Assembly (NCBI GenBank): GCA_030704615.1
Contig: CM060731.1
Location: forward strand, 27,220,001-27,280,000
DNA from: Takakia lepidozioides
Lineage: Eukaryota; Streptophyta; Takakiopsida; Takakiales; Takakiaceae
Reading direction: 5' to 3'
Length of the DNA stretch: 60,000 nt
Shown here: in pieces, positions 44,636-55,632 of the stretch
How positions within the stretch are numbered: position 1 is the stretch's first letter
How the letters are laid out: each line of letters opens with the position of its first letter
Program-made: the position numbers and the translations under genes
The notes under the pieces: generated by a model
Seen by the model: only the letters and a program-made list of their open reading frames with translations
Databases searched by the model: none
Told to the model about the DNA's origin: nothing

Positions 44636-44824
44636 TGTCGTGCGCATACATATCGCTACACACTACATCGCTGTCCAAAACCACACAACACATGTGCACA
44701 CCACACACTAGTATACCACTAGTCTACCACTAGTCCAGCCACTAGTCCAACCACTAGGCTACAACTAGTCAGTCACTAGGCTGCCACTACGCTGCCCACT
44801 ATGGCAGTCACTAGTCCACACAAT
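44636..44824 (-). repeat. Element A: inner X repeat
   Basis: 189 bp, second X copy, separated from the left Y copy by the dinucleotide GC. The junction GACA-GC-TGTC is a perfect 10-bp palindrome. On its inner side lies the polypurine-like tract. Confidence 0.95.
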
Positions 44825-44834
44825 CGCCCCCCTA
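44825..44834 (-). promoter_or_regulatory. Polypurine-like tract of element A
   Basis: On the - strand CTAGGGGGGCG directly before the inner X repeat, the position of a plus-strand primer. Confidence 0.55.
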
Positions 44835-45082
44835 GCTGGTGCTTAGGTCCCTCTAAGTCCAGGTAGCCACAAGATGTGATAGTGACCATAGCCTCACTAA
44901 GTCCTCCACCACTATCCCTACTACACTCAAACTCGATAGATCAAGAGGCCGGGTGCAAGAGTTGCCCCATCGTTAGTCGCCGTCTTGCAACCTGTGAACT
45001 TGAGCTTGGGATCTCATGTATTGACTCCTATGAGCTTGGCCTCCCATGTCTTGTTAGCTGCCTCCAGTCATGTCCACTGCCA

Positions 45083-45229
45083 CTATCCCAAGCAGTGTGG
45101 ACACAACCAATCTCCGTCAGGAACCTTCTCAAGAGGTGGTGTCAAGCATCCCATATGCCAACCCCTTGAGCACCGATCACACACCAGCATGGTGGCTGCC
45201 CCTTTGGCAGACCCACAGAGCATGCACCT
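45083..45229 (-). CDS. Element A: PHD finger
   Basis: Last 48 residues of the integrase frame: CMLC, nine-plus residue loop, CDRC, HMGC, then CPHC just before the stop. All eight ligands of a C4HC3 PHD finger are present, and the Trp-x-HMGC spacing is canonical. PHD fingers read histone H3 tails in chromatin proteins; at the end of an integrase it could guide target choice, much as chromodomains do in chromoviruses. That use is an inference from position. Confidence 0.85.
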   Translation of the reverse strand, partial: RCMLCGSAKGAATMLVCDRCSRGWHMGCLTPPLEKVPDGDWLCPHCLG

Positions 45230-46420
45230 CAAACCTGCAGGTACCACTGCCAAGTTTGGGTCAACTCTGCCATCGACATTGGGAAGGTGACATGGCGCAC
45301 AATTACGCACATGGTCTTTCCAAGTCATGCCATCCCGACCCTCTAAGATCAGGACCCCTGAGGGCAACACCTCTCGAACCCTCAGAATAACACGCCCTGC
45401 AGTAACATCCAGAGTCGTAGGAGCAGTCTGCTGCAAATAAACATAGTCACCAGGGCTAAACCTCCGAACCCCAGGACGATATCCTCCACCACGTATAGTG
45501 GCATACCTCAACGTATCACGGTGCTGTGCAATGGCAAGGTTCTCAAAAGCCATGGGCATGACTTTCTTGAACAACTCTGCACGCTGATCACATGCACGTA
45601 CCCACACGTCCGGATCGTCAAGGTTAAGGACTTGAGCAGTGTCCCTACGAATGGCTGCAGGCAAATCCGGCTCTCGGCCAAAGAGAAGGAAATATGGTGA
45701 GAAGGAGGCAAGTGATGCTTGTTTGCTGAACCTGTAGCCCATGGCTAACCAAGGAACCTGAAGATCCCAATCTCCTAGGTGTCCCTTCTGCAAGCCATAC
45801 TTGCGCAAACCCCTCTTCACCGTCTGAACAACTCTCTCTGCTAAGCCATCGGCCTCAGGATGATCCCGAGAAGTGGTGCGGTGGTCTATCAAGGCTTTAT
45901 CACACAAAGCCTGAAACTCCCCCAAGAACTCTCTCCCTTGGTCCGTGAGTACCAGCTGGAGCACCAAATCGGCTAAGCACACGATCCAAGAATGCATACG
46001 CAGCCCCCTCACTAGCCTTGTCAGGCAATGGAACCAACTCAATCCACTTGGAGAAGTGCTCCACCATCACCAACACATATCTGTGGTGGCGCATAGTCAG
46101 TGGCAACGGTCCTGCGAAGTCAAGACTCCACCTGTAGCCCAATCCCATGATAGGTAAAGGATGCAACTGTGGTGTAGGGGCGTTGAATGAAGCACGCACC
46201 CTGTCACACACCATGCACCTAGCCACAACTGTTGCACCTCTGTATGCATACCACGCCACCAATACTGCCCCTGCAGTAAACTGTGAGTGCGTCGCACTCC
46301 AAAATGCCCCAACTCCTCATGGGCATGCCGCACTAACCGTGCACGCTGTGTGGGGTGAGGCACAATCCTCACCCGACCATCCTCCCACACTCGAAGTAGG
46401 TGTATCCCCTCCCACTTGAA
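45230..46420 (-). pseudogene. Element A: DDE integrase
   Basis: HHCC finger (HAHEELGHFGVRRTH, then CMVC). Core: SLDFAGPLPLT with the first Asp, TDQGREF-type second Asp, EADGLAERVV with the Glu. C-terminal module: GDYVYLQQTAPTTLDV, RVREVLPSGVLILEG, CAPCHLP. Frames 46097-46933, 45900-46262 and 45083-46042 overlap with shifts near 46150 and 45955 (the last around the second catalytic Asp). No tyrosine-recombinase motif is seen. Confidence 0.85.
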
Positions 46421-48053
46421 CCTCTTGGCTCGTTGCAGGATCCGATCCCTCTCCCTGGCAGTCACAACCGTGTCTCCCGTGCGGAGGTAGTCCAACACAG
46501 CCGAATCCTCATGTATATCTCTGGCACCACCTAGCTCATCACTAGCCTCAGGGTCCTCAGACACTCCGTCTACAGTCATCCCTGTTGTAGGTCCAATCTG
46601 ACCTCCCGATGCCAAGATACACAAAAATGCAGATGCGTGCCATCCCGCACCATCTCCTCGTCCCGTCTCACCATGCCACCGAGCTCCAGTGTCATCCTGC
46701 TGGCTCATGCATGGATTGCGACTCAATCCATCCGCATCCCGATTGACCAAACCCGGTCGATGCACAACCTGAAAGTCATACTCCTGGAGTATAAGTGCCC
46801 ACCGTGCAAGCTTCCCCGTAAGCTTGTCTGACTCCATCAACCACTTGAGTGGCTGGTGATCCGTGACAAGGGTGAAAAATTGCCGTATAGATAGCACCTG
46901 AAGTGTGCCACGGCCCACACTGCAGCTAAGCACTCTCCCTCATATGAGCTGTACTTAGCCTCTGCAGCGTTGTTCGAGCGGCTAGCGTAAGCCACTACGA
47001 ACTCTCTTCCCTCATCATCCACCTGTGTGAGCACCGCTCCAAGCCCCAGCATGCTCCAATCCGTATGCAGCTGAAAGGGACGCCCCCTGATAGGTCGTCT
47101 CAAGATAGGCGCCGAGGTCAACCTCGCCTTGAGCTCTTGAAAAGCTCGTTCCTGCTCATCTTCCCACTGCCACTCCTGGTCCACCTTGGTCAGCTTGGTT
47201 AGAGCCTTTGCAATGGTACTAAATCCCTTGACAAACCGTCTATAATAGTTTGCCAACCCCATGAAAGCTCGAACTCGGCTCACATCCGTGGGGCGTGGAA
47301 TTTGTGCAATGGCCTCTACCTTAGTCTGCTGTACCCCCAATCCTCCAGGATATATCATGTGACCCAGATACTCAATCTGGTTGTGGAAAAACTTGCACTT
47401 CCCCGGATGCAACTTCAATCCGTGCGCTCTCAAGCGCTCCAATACCACCTGAAGGTGTCTCTCATGCTCCTCCATCGTAACACTAAAGATGATGATGTCA
47501 TCTATGTAGCACCGAGCAAAGTCCACCCCTGCTAGAATCCTATCCATGACTCTCTGAAACTCTGCAGGAGCATTCTTAAGCCCAAATGGTAAGAACCGCC
47601 ACTGATATAGGCAATCCTTGCCGTGCTCATTGATCCCCCAGAATGCCGTCTTCTGCTTGTCCGCCTCCTTGATTGGCAACTGGTGATATCCGGATCGTAA
47701 ATCCAAAGTGCTAAAGGCCTTAGCATGCCCGATGGCATCAAAGATCTCCTCTGGTGTTGGCATGGCATACTTATCGGACTTGGTCTGACGATTTACAGGC
47801 CGGTAATCACCGCACATACGTCTCTCCGTCCAATTGCCATAGACATCCTTCTTGGCTGGCATCACTGTGGCTGAAGCATACTCTCCACCAGAGAGCTCCA
47901 CCAAACCTGCCTCCCAGAGATCTTGAGTCCTCATCTGAATCAAAGACCTCTCCATGTCACTGTATCTATAGGGTCTCCGAAAGATTGGCGTGTCAGTGGC
48001 CAACTCAATACGGATCTCTTGACCCTTCAGTGCTCCCAAGTCCTTCAAACTGA
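46421..48053 (-). pseudogene. Element A: reverse transcriptase and RNase H
   Basis: Frame 46837-48048 (403 codons): FSTLDLRSGYHQL, QWRFLPFGLKNAPAEFQ, YIDD at residues 181-184 (about 47500), LHPGKCKFFHNQIEYLG, NYYRRFVKGFS, then RNase H (FQLHTDWSMLGLGAVLTQ, YSSYEGECLAAVWA). The RT part is uninterrupted. A frameshift near 46900 passes the reading to 46097-46933 (TDHQPLKWLMESDKLTGKLA, VNRDADGLSRNP). Ty3/gypsy type. Confidence 0.9.
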
Positions 48054-48277
48054 AGGCAAAGCAATTCCTGTAAGCCCTCAGGAACCGCCGTATACGTCGT
48101 CTCTCTCTCCTCCGGTGACAATGGGTCCAATGTCAGGCTCCCAATTGTCCTCCGTAACTACAACCTTAAGTCCAGTGGGCTTAGAGGTAGAGGACGCGTC
48201 CCGTGGTTGCTATGCTGCAACCTCTTGAGCAGTACTCCCTACCTGCTCAGTCAATGACAAGGCCTCATCCTGCCCCA

Positions 48278-50355
48278 TCATCTCATCCTTGAGGACCTCC
48301 TCAACCGAGAAGAATCCCCAACCTCATCCATCACAGCCGCCTTGGCTGCCAACTCCCTCTGAACCTCGAGCACCTCCCACGTGTGCCATGGATGCATGCA
48401 CCCCGTGGTCCTCACATGCTCGCCCCCACTCACTGCCTGTACCGTCTCGGTAGGCAGAGAGACCATTGAGGGAAGTGTATTCCGCACTCTGCGTTGCTCA
48501 GCTAGAGCCAAGCTGATAATCCAGGTCAAGCAATTGAGATCCATTGCTTGCCCCAACACTTGACGACGTGATGCCTCAGAAAGAGACGACACCGCCGTGG
48601 TACCAGTGGTAAAACCCATTGCCCGCTCACGCTCGTCAGCATTAGGCTCCACTAACTGCTGCAACTGAGCATCCCACAGGAGGCCAGGTCCACTATCCCG
48701 GAAAGCATGCGATCCTGGGAAGCTGAGCAGTGTAGGTAATGCTGCTCGTGGTTGACCCACCTTGTTGACCACTGCCAAAGGCGAACGGTCATCGTGTCTC
48801 ACACGTTGAGACTGCCTCCCTGTGTCCAGAATGTTATCCACTGTGAGATGTGCTGGCCGCTGCACCCCATCAAATGCACGCTTGAGCAGTGCGGGTGGCA
48901 TCATGTTAGTCCACCATAGCCGTGGACGATGAGCCCGTGACCCCACTGTAGCTGCATCTAGCAACACTGCTGACCCAAGCCACGACCGGACTTGATGCAC
49001 ACTGGCCATCACCCTGGCCCGAGAATCGCCCATCAGTGGCACATTCTCCAAGATGTATGCTGGAGATACAGCTTGATGAAGCTGCAAGTGGCGCAAAACC
49101 CGCACCATCTCCCAAAACAGACCCGACCTCGAGTCTCGCAATCCATTGCCATGCCCGGCTGATGAATGCCCTTGGCAGGCCAACCTGCCACTACCAGATC
49201 AATGGAGCCAAGCTCCAAATCCTGCGCCCCCAGCAACGAAATGTCTGCTGGCAAGGCCTGCTGATATCCACGAATTGCAGACACCGACAACAACTCAGGG
49301 TACCGCTGCACCAACTGAGCAACATGGCGAAGTGAAACGCGTCGTGCAGTCTCATCCCTCTCCACATACAGGTAACGCCGAACTCGTACACCTGCCTGTA
49401 ACACAGCAGCCAATCCGGTGCTGATCCCGCCAAACAAGTCCAGAAGACAAATGCCTTCATCCGGAGACTGCCACACAATAGGTGTGGTGTCCAATGGAGA
49501 CAATTGAGGTGGTCCTGGTGCAATCCCCACACTCTCCTCCTCTCCTGACGGTACAAAAGCCTCCACCCAGGCTTGTTGCACCCGTCGATCAGCATCCCGC
49601 TGCAAATCCTTGCTCGTGCCCCACAATGGAGTCTGAGCAACCATGGTAGGCAACTCCGCCATACCATACATGTCATCCTGCTCTCCCGGAGGTGGTACAT
49701 CCTCTGAATGAGCATTGCCCTCAAGCAACTCTCTAGGCCAACTCACTGCCGCTGTGAATGCTGCTAGTGTCGGCATCTTGCCTCGCTGGGCAACCGCAAC
49801 TCCTCCTATGAACGTCACAGGGAGCTGCACACGCCGGCCCTCCCCTGACTGCCATGCAGGCCTATAGGAAGCTGACTCCTCCCAAAAATCCAGGGTGAAG
49901 CCCATGGGGTACAACACTGCCCCACCAACCAGGACATCGTATGAGACTGCGTCTGTCACAATGGCCTTGGCTCGCATCACTGAGCCATCTGTAGGGTGAT
50001 CCGGCCGTAGTCTGATAGCCAACTCAAGCCGTGTCATGCCCCGAGCCTGCTCCGATCCTCCCAGAGACGTCTGTATCTGGAAAGGACAAGGCTCCATATC
50101 CGCCTCCGTGAGGCCCAAGCCTGCAATAGCAGCTCTGCCCAGCATCAATGGCTGAGCTCCCGAGTCCAACAAGACCCGCAGTGGCCGGTACCTCTTGCCT
50201 GCCGGTCCACTCAAACAGAAAATGCCATCCTGGTTGTCTAACATGACAACTCCAGGTGTCACCATGGCGCGCTCAATGGCTGGCCTAGCTGGCAGCTCCA
50301 TCAACCTGGCAGCTGCAGCTTGCCATGGCGCCGCCGTGGCAGTCTTGACCCTCAA
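48278..50355 (-). pseudogene. Element A: retropepsin and C5 cytosine DNA methyltransferase
   Basis: Frame 49033-50355: protease site VLLDSGAQPL (D at about 50166), then SYDVLVGGAVLYPMG. A 150-residue linker follows, then motif I GICLLDLFGGISTGL (about 49430) and the start of motif IV. Frame 48278-49183 carries CQGHSSAGHGNG (catalytic Cys codon 49175-49177), YILENVP (about 49048), SRAHRPRLWWTN, a target-recognition-like segment, ADERERAMGF and QVLGQAMDLN. A one-base loss at about 49178, in the codon before the catalytic Cys, separates the two frames. Motifs I, IV, VI, VIII, IX and X are all present in order. It would methylate cytosine using S-adenosylmethionine; this copy is broken. Confidence 0.92.
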
Positions 50356-50574
50356 ATCCGAGGATCCCCGGCACTACACCTCCCACTATCTCCGCAGAAG
50401 ATGAAGTAACCTCCCCACTCTCACAGAGTGTAGCTGCCAGCCTGAACACCTCAGCTGGTCTTACCCCCCCGCGTCGCAATCATGGTAGCCGAGAACAATG
50501 GAGCCTGGCACACAGATGTGCCGCTCCTAGCAGCACACTAGCTGCCGTAGCCTTGGCAACACTAGGTAGTGGTG

Positions 50575-51552
50575 CTACCCGTGTAGCTCTCCCAATGGCA
50601 TAGTAACCTCCGCCTCGGTAACAGTCGGGCGAGAACTAGGTGCCATGGATGGCGTCGACACTGTCTCCGCCAATGTGAATGACTGAGGAAGCCTAGCCTG
50701 ACGGCTTGCCTCCCCACGCTGTGGATCCAACTCCACCTCTGCACCTCGTGGCTCAGGAACTCGTGCTGCTCCTCGAGTCACGGCTGCAGCAGACTCCACC
50801 TGCACTAGTGGTAGTGCTGCTCCACACATGAATCCCATGCCTCCCATATCTCCTCCCTCAGGAGCAGGAGGTGGACCATCCGGCCTTAGAGCCGGTACCA
50901 CCTGAGCTGTAGCCATGGCAGCGAGCCTCTGCTCTAGCTGCTGAAGCCGGTTGGCCATGCCTTGGTCAACACCCTGACCTCCGCGTCCTTGGCCACGTTG
51001 AGCTTGCCCTTGGCCTGCGTGGCTGGCCACCTCGTCCTCTCTGGGCTGCTCCACCTCGCCCCCGCCACCATTGTTCCCTTGGAACTGGCCTGGGCGCAAC
51101 TCAGGATGCAAACCATAACACTGGGCCTCTCCATGCCCGTGCTTGCCACAATGCCCACACTGCAACTGTGCAGGCTGTGCATGTGCCGGCCCTTTGCCTC
51201 CCTCTGGGCAATCCTTCTTGACATGGGGTCCTCCACATGTCCAGCACACCACATCCGCCCGTTGTTGGCCAGCAAATGAAGGGAGAGACCCCTGCATCTG
51301 AGGTCCTCTCTGCCCTTCCCTGAGCTTCACCTGAGCCCCCTTGTTGCCTTGAGCACGTTGAGGTAGTGGTTGGCTAGGAGCACCACTACCCCGTGGTGTC
51401 TCCTTAGCAAATCCCACCATGACCACTCCTCCTCCACCATGTTGAGCTCTATCCGCTCTGCCAGCAAAAACACATTTGCTAAGGTGGGTTGGGCCGCTTG
51501 TAGGAGAGTTGCATCCCGCACCCTTCTCCTCAGCTCCTTGTCCAATATCCAT
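50575..51552 (-). CDS. Element A: nucleocapsid with two zinc knuckles
   Basis: 325 codons. First knuckle CWTCGGPHVKKDC and second CGHCGKHGHGEAQC (both CCHC) at about 51130-51250. Then come Gln/Gly/Ala-rich regions with a Gln-Gln-Leu-Glu-Gln coiled segment and a Pro/Ala-rich linker toward protease. Two different knuckles in tandem fit RNA binding by Gag. Confidence 0.85.
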   Translation of the reverse strand: MDIGQGAEEKGAGCNSPTSGPTHLSKCVFAGRADRAQHGGGGVVMVGFAKETPRGSGAPSQPLPQRAQGNKGAQVKLREGQRGPQMQGSLPSFAGQQRADVVCWTCGGPHVKKDCPEGGKGPAHAQPAQLQCGHCGKHGHGEAQCYGLHPELRPGQFQGNNGGGGEVEQPREDEVASHAGQGQAQRGQGRGGQGVDQGMANRLQQLEQRLAAMATAQVVPALRPDGPPPAPEGGDMGGMGFMCGAALPLVQVESAAAVTRGAARVPEPRGAEVELDPQRGEASRQARLPQSFTLAETVSTPSMAPSSRPTVTEAEVTMPLGELHG

Positions 51553-52335
51553 ACCAGAATTGGACTGCCTGAGCTTCCGTAACCCCTTGGGTTACATTTA
51601 TCAAGCGCCTCATGCGAGTGAAAGCCTCCCTCAAGCTCTCGGTCGGCTTCCGTTGGAACTCTTGCAAGCTCCGCAACTTCTCTGTCCTCACCCCTTGGTA
51701 GTTCCCTCTCAACTCTTCGAAGAACTCCACAACAGGGTTGAAGGCAGGCACGGTGCTAGTGCTGGTGCGGTAGTGGCTTGGGTGGACGTCGTAGCTACTG
51801 TACCACCAGTCCCACTGCTGCTTGCTGCTGCTGCCGGTGCAGCGGCAGGTGTAGCCACTGCCCTCGTGGCTCTAGTGCCCCTAGTGATGGAGACATAGTC
51901 GGGTGACCAGTACATCCTCCACTCCTCGATCTCAACCTCATGCCCCCGCCTGAACTCATGGTAATCATCCATAGGCGGCCCCTCAAGGTGCTGAAACAGC
52001 CCTTCCATGCCATGAAAGGCGTAAATAGTTGTGGATTGCGCATTTGCTGCAAATCACACCAACTATCAAACTCTTGGATAAAATCATCCAACTCGATGGT
52101 GCCCACCGCCCCAGAGTACCTTCGTGGCCCCTTGGTAGCTCCATACATCTCCTCCATTGTGTCCCACAACAATGGCAAAGAAACAACTTGCACCCGCCGG
52201 TATGAGTCCTCCTGATTCACAATCCGAATCAGAACCTTCCGTAAGACACAGGAGGTGAAGGTGGCCTAAACCGCACACCTCGTCTCGTGTACCCACTAGT
52301 ATCGCTAGTGCTCGAACCGGCACTGTCCCCAGCAA
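51553..52335 (-). pseudogene. Element A: Gag capsid region, frameshifted
   Basis: Frames 51795-52220, 51709-52008 and 51530-51751 together match the intact Gag of B (LPLLWDTMEEMYG, DDFIQEFDSWCDLQQ, FFEELRGNYQGVRTEK). At least three frameshifts. The start is also shifted relative to B. Confidence 0.85.
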
Positions 52336-53089
52336 CTAGTGGCACCTCCGTGTTGACACTCAACCGGTCATGAACATGTCCCTAACCCCCTCTCCACAAG
52401 GTAACCGGGTAGAGAACCTGTTGCGGCTTATGGTTTGGAATACTAAGTTCCTAACATAGCCTACACCTGTACCTGCATCCACCGCAAGCACTCCTATGGT
52501 TGGCTGGTCATCACCTCCAACCTCACCACAGGAGAAACAATGATGGTCTGGCTGGTCATCACCCAGCCTCACCATCGACAGCATGCTCTAGGACTGGCCG
52601 GTGATCCGGACCAATCACCTATAAAACAAGCGCCCACACAAAACTAGCATGGCGCACAGTCAAGCATGCAGGTATGGAGGGGATCCAAACACAAGAAATC
52701 AGACGACAACTCCCCACACCAAAACAACTCCACGGTGTTGCTCCTGCAAGGACACCCCAGCCCAAACCCGGACTGACTCTTGCCTCCACCTACGGAAAGG
52801 TCTTGGCCTAATGAGAGGGTGGAACTACGAGGAAGAGAAGCTAAAGCAATGCCTAACCCCAGCATGCCCTCATCCCAACACTCTTCCTCTCCTCTCTTCC
52901 CTCACTTTGCATGACCATGGGAATATCATGAAGATACTCCTCAACCGCCCTCCACGAGCTTCAAAATTCGGCCTTCCAGACCACATGCCAGTCCTTAGGC
53001 AGTCCACCAGTGCCTCCACAGTCAGCACAGGCCGTCCACAGGTCAACACGGGACCAGCACAGGCCACACACACCAGCACAGGCCCACAC

Positions 53090-54100
53090 CTCACTGTCAC
53101 AGCCGTCACAGTCCCACAGGCCATCAGGCACGGCCTTCACAGCCCCTCACAGCCTCAAAGGCCTCAGGCACGGCCTGTCACAGCCCCTCACAGCCCGTCA
53201 CAGCCCCAAAGGCCATGGGCACGGCCTGTCACAGCCCCTCACAGCCCGTCACAGCCCCAAAGGCCACTGTCACAGCCCCTCACAGCCCGTCACAGCGCGC
53301 CACAGCCTGACACAGCCCGTCACAGCCCCACAGGCACAGGGCACAGCCTGTCACAGCTCGCCACAGCCTGTCACAGCCCCTCATAGCCCGTCACAGCTTG
53401 CCACAGCCTGTCACAGCCTGTCACAGCCCCTCACAGCCCCTCACAGCCTCAAAGGCCTCGGGCACGGCCTGTCACAGCCCCTCACAGCCCGTCACAGCCT
53501 CAAAGGCCATGGGCACGGCCTGTCACAGCCCCTCACAGCCCGTCACAGCCTCAAAGGCCTCAGGCATGGCCTGTCACAGCCCCTCACAGCCCATCACAGC
53601 CCCAAAGGCCATGGGCACAGCCTGTCACAGCCCGTCACAGCCCCACAGGCCTCAGGGCACAGCCTGTCACAGCCCCGCACAGCCCGTCACAGCCCCAAAG
53701 GCCACTGGGCACAGCCTGTCACAGCCCCTCACAGCCCGTCACAGCCTCAAAGGCCTCAGGCACGGCCTGTCACAGCCCCTCACAGCCCGTCACAGCCTCA
53801 AAGGCCATGGGCACGGCCTGTCACAGCCCGTCACAGCCCCAAAGGCCACTGGGCACAGCCTGTCACAGCCCCGCACAGCCCGTCACAGCTCGCCACAGCC
53901 TGACACAGCCCGTCACAGCCCACAGGGCACAGGGCACAGCCTGTCACAGCTCGCCACAGCCTGTCACAGCCCCTCATAGCCCGTCACAGCTTGGGCACAG
54001 CCTGTCACAGCCATCACAGCCCATCACAGCCTGTCACAGCTTGCCACAGCCTGTCACAGCCCCACAGGCCACAGGGCACAGCCCGTCACAGCCCCATCCA
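53090..54100. repeat. TCACAGCC minisatellite in the leader of element A
   Basis: About 1 kb of 10-bp words (CCTCACAGCC, CCGTCACAGC) in a higher-order unit of about 55-65 bp containing AAAGGCC and GGGCACGGCCTG. Shares CACAGCCCGTCACAGCC with the LTR array of C. Confidence 0.95.
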
Positions 54101-55589
54101 TGGCCGCTCTGGCAGTTTAGCCATTTCTCCAAGGGGTTTAGCCACGCCAAGCTAGGGTTTGTGTCTCTTGGACTCTAGGCTTCTTTCCACCGAGCTATGG
54201 TGGCTGTGAGGAAAATCAGCAAGGTATCCTTGCTCTTTCGGCTCCCACACACCACCATAGTAGCCCTAAGCCATGAGGTGGTTGCCACAAACCAAGCCTT
54301 CTTTCTCACTTAGCCTCCCCAAACACGCCACTAAACTCAATGGCAAACAACCAAGCCCTTGCTGGTTCCCAGCCCTTGTGAGCACTCATTCAAGCACTCT
54401 CATTGGCCATAACATCTGTCTTAGAGCCTATTCCAGCCCTCTACACCTGTTGCTTCAAGAGTTGCGCTCCCTTCAAGCTTGAAGTTGAAACCCCAACTCA
54501 CATAGGCCCTACAAGTGCTTTTCTTTCACTCCAAGTGGAAACCAGCCCTAGACCTTCCGTTCTAGCTCTCTAAGGCTTGAAAACAAGAGCCTCAATGGGC
54601 TGAAGGCATGCTCCACACATGCCCCACTCTCACCATAAGAGAATCAGCTCCTTTGCTTCATTTCCTTGCACCCACAAACCTGAAAATACAAGCTTCAGCA
54701 GGCTGAAAGCATGCTCTACATGCCCTACAGGGAAACCAGCCCCTTCCTTCCTTCCTTGCACTCCCACACCTAAAAGTGCAAGCCTTCACCAGGCTGATAG
54801 CATGCTCCACACATACATTGCCCTCACATAAGGGAAGTCAGCCCTTCCCTCTTCCTTGCTTGCCCTCCAAGCTTGAAGATGGAAGCTTCAATGAGCTGAA
54901 TACATGCTCCACACATGCAACCTCTTCACACAAGAGATATCCCCCTATCTTGGCTCCTTGGCTCCTTGATGCTCTCTAAGACAAGACTAAGCACTCCACA
55001 GCCTTTGCCAAGCTCCTGAAACCCTAAGGCTTACATTTCCAGCCACAAGACACTTCTCTTGTGGTGCAAGAGCTCTTCTTCCAAGCTCTGAAACCCCAGG
55101 TGCACATTCCATGGCCTTGCCGCACCTCTTAGCTCCTGTTCCAGCCCTGCTCTTGCCATGACAAGAGCCCTCTCAATGCTGAAGCTCGAGATTGAAAACC
55201 CAATCTCACCATACTCCACAAAGTGCATTGATTTGCCCCAAGCCAAATCAGCCCTTTCGCTTGGTCTTGCAATCCTTCACACAATGAAAGCTCGCATTCC
55301 CAGGTCCAGTTCTCAGCTTTGCCACCAAAGCCACTATAACCTGCTCTTGACTGGTCATCTTCCCAATCGTGCTTGCTCATGCATGTACACAATCTGAAAC
55401 CATCAAGGTGCTCTGGAATTACCTGCAGCATGGTGCTTTCATCTCTGAAGCTGAAGATCGAATGCCAAGGTCTACCACCTCGTAACCCACATCGCCTCCG
55501 CTTCTAACAACCAAGAGCTCCATGGTGCTCCTTGCATAACAACTTGGTTTCTCTCAATCTCAAGCAAAAACCACAAGTGCTACAACTAA

Positions 55590-55616
55590 CTCGTATCTAG
55601 CACTCATAGATACGAG
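55590..55616. repeat. Hairpin next to the right Y repeat
   Basis: CTCGTATCT and AGATACGAG, a perfect 9-bp stem with a 9-nt loop, 16 bp from the Y boundary. Confidence 0.85.
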
Positions 55617-55632
55617 CTCATCTTTCTCGAGT
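55616..55632 (-). promoter_or_regulatory. Candidate fold-back (self-)primer site of element A
   Basis: This 17-mer is the exact reverse complement of 55796-55812 inside the Y repeat and directly abuts the Y boundary, where a primer site should lie. No TGG-type tRNA primer site is present. The fission-yeast element Tf1 uses such fold-back priming between the 5' end of its RNA and a site just after the LTR; the same use here is inferred. Confidence 0.5.

Larger units (their letters stand above)
52336..55632 (-). mobile_element. Element A: 5' leader with minisatellite
   Basis: About 3.3 kb between the right Y repeat and gag. Matches B at several blocks (52622-52870, 54460-54610, 55016-55110). 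Contains the TCACAGCC array and, near the Y repeat, two fold-back structures. No protein gene recognised; frames over the array are repeat translations (QPVTAPHSPSQP). Confidence 0.85.

Noticed and set aside
52649-54178. Open frames of up to 297 codons rich in SQPVTAPHSP
   Set aside because: Translation of the TCACAGCC minisatellite in the non-coding leader of element A, on the strand opposite to the element's genes.
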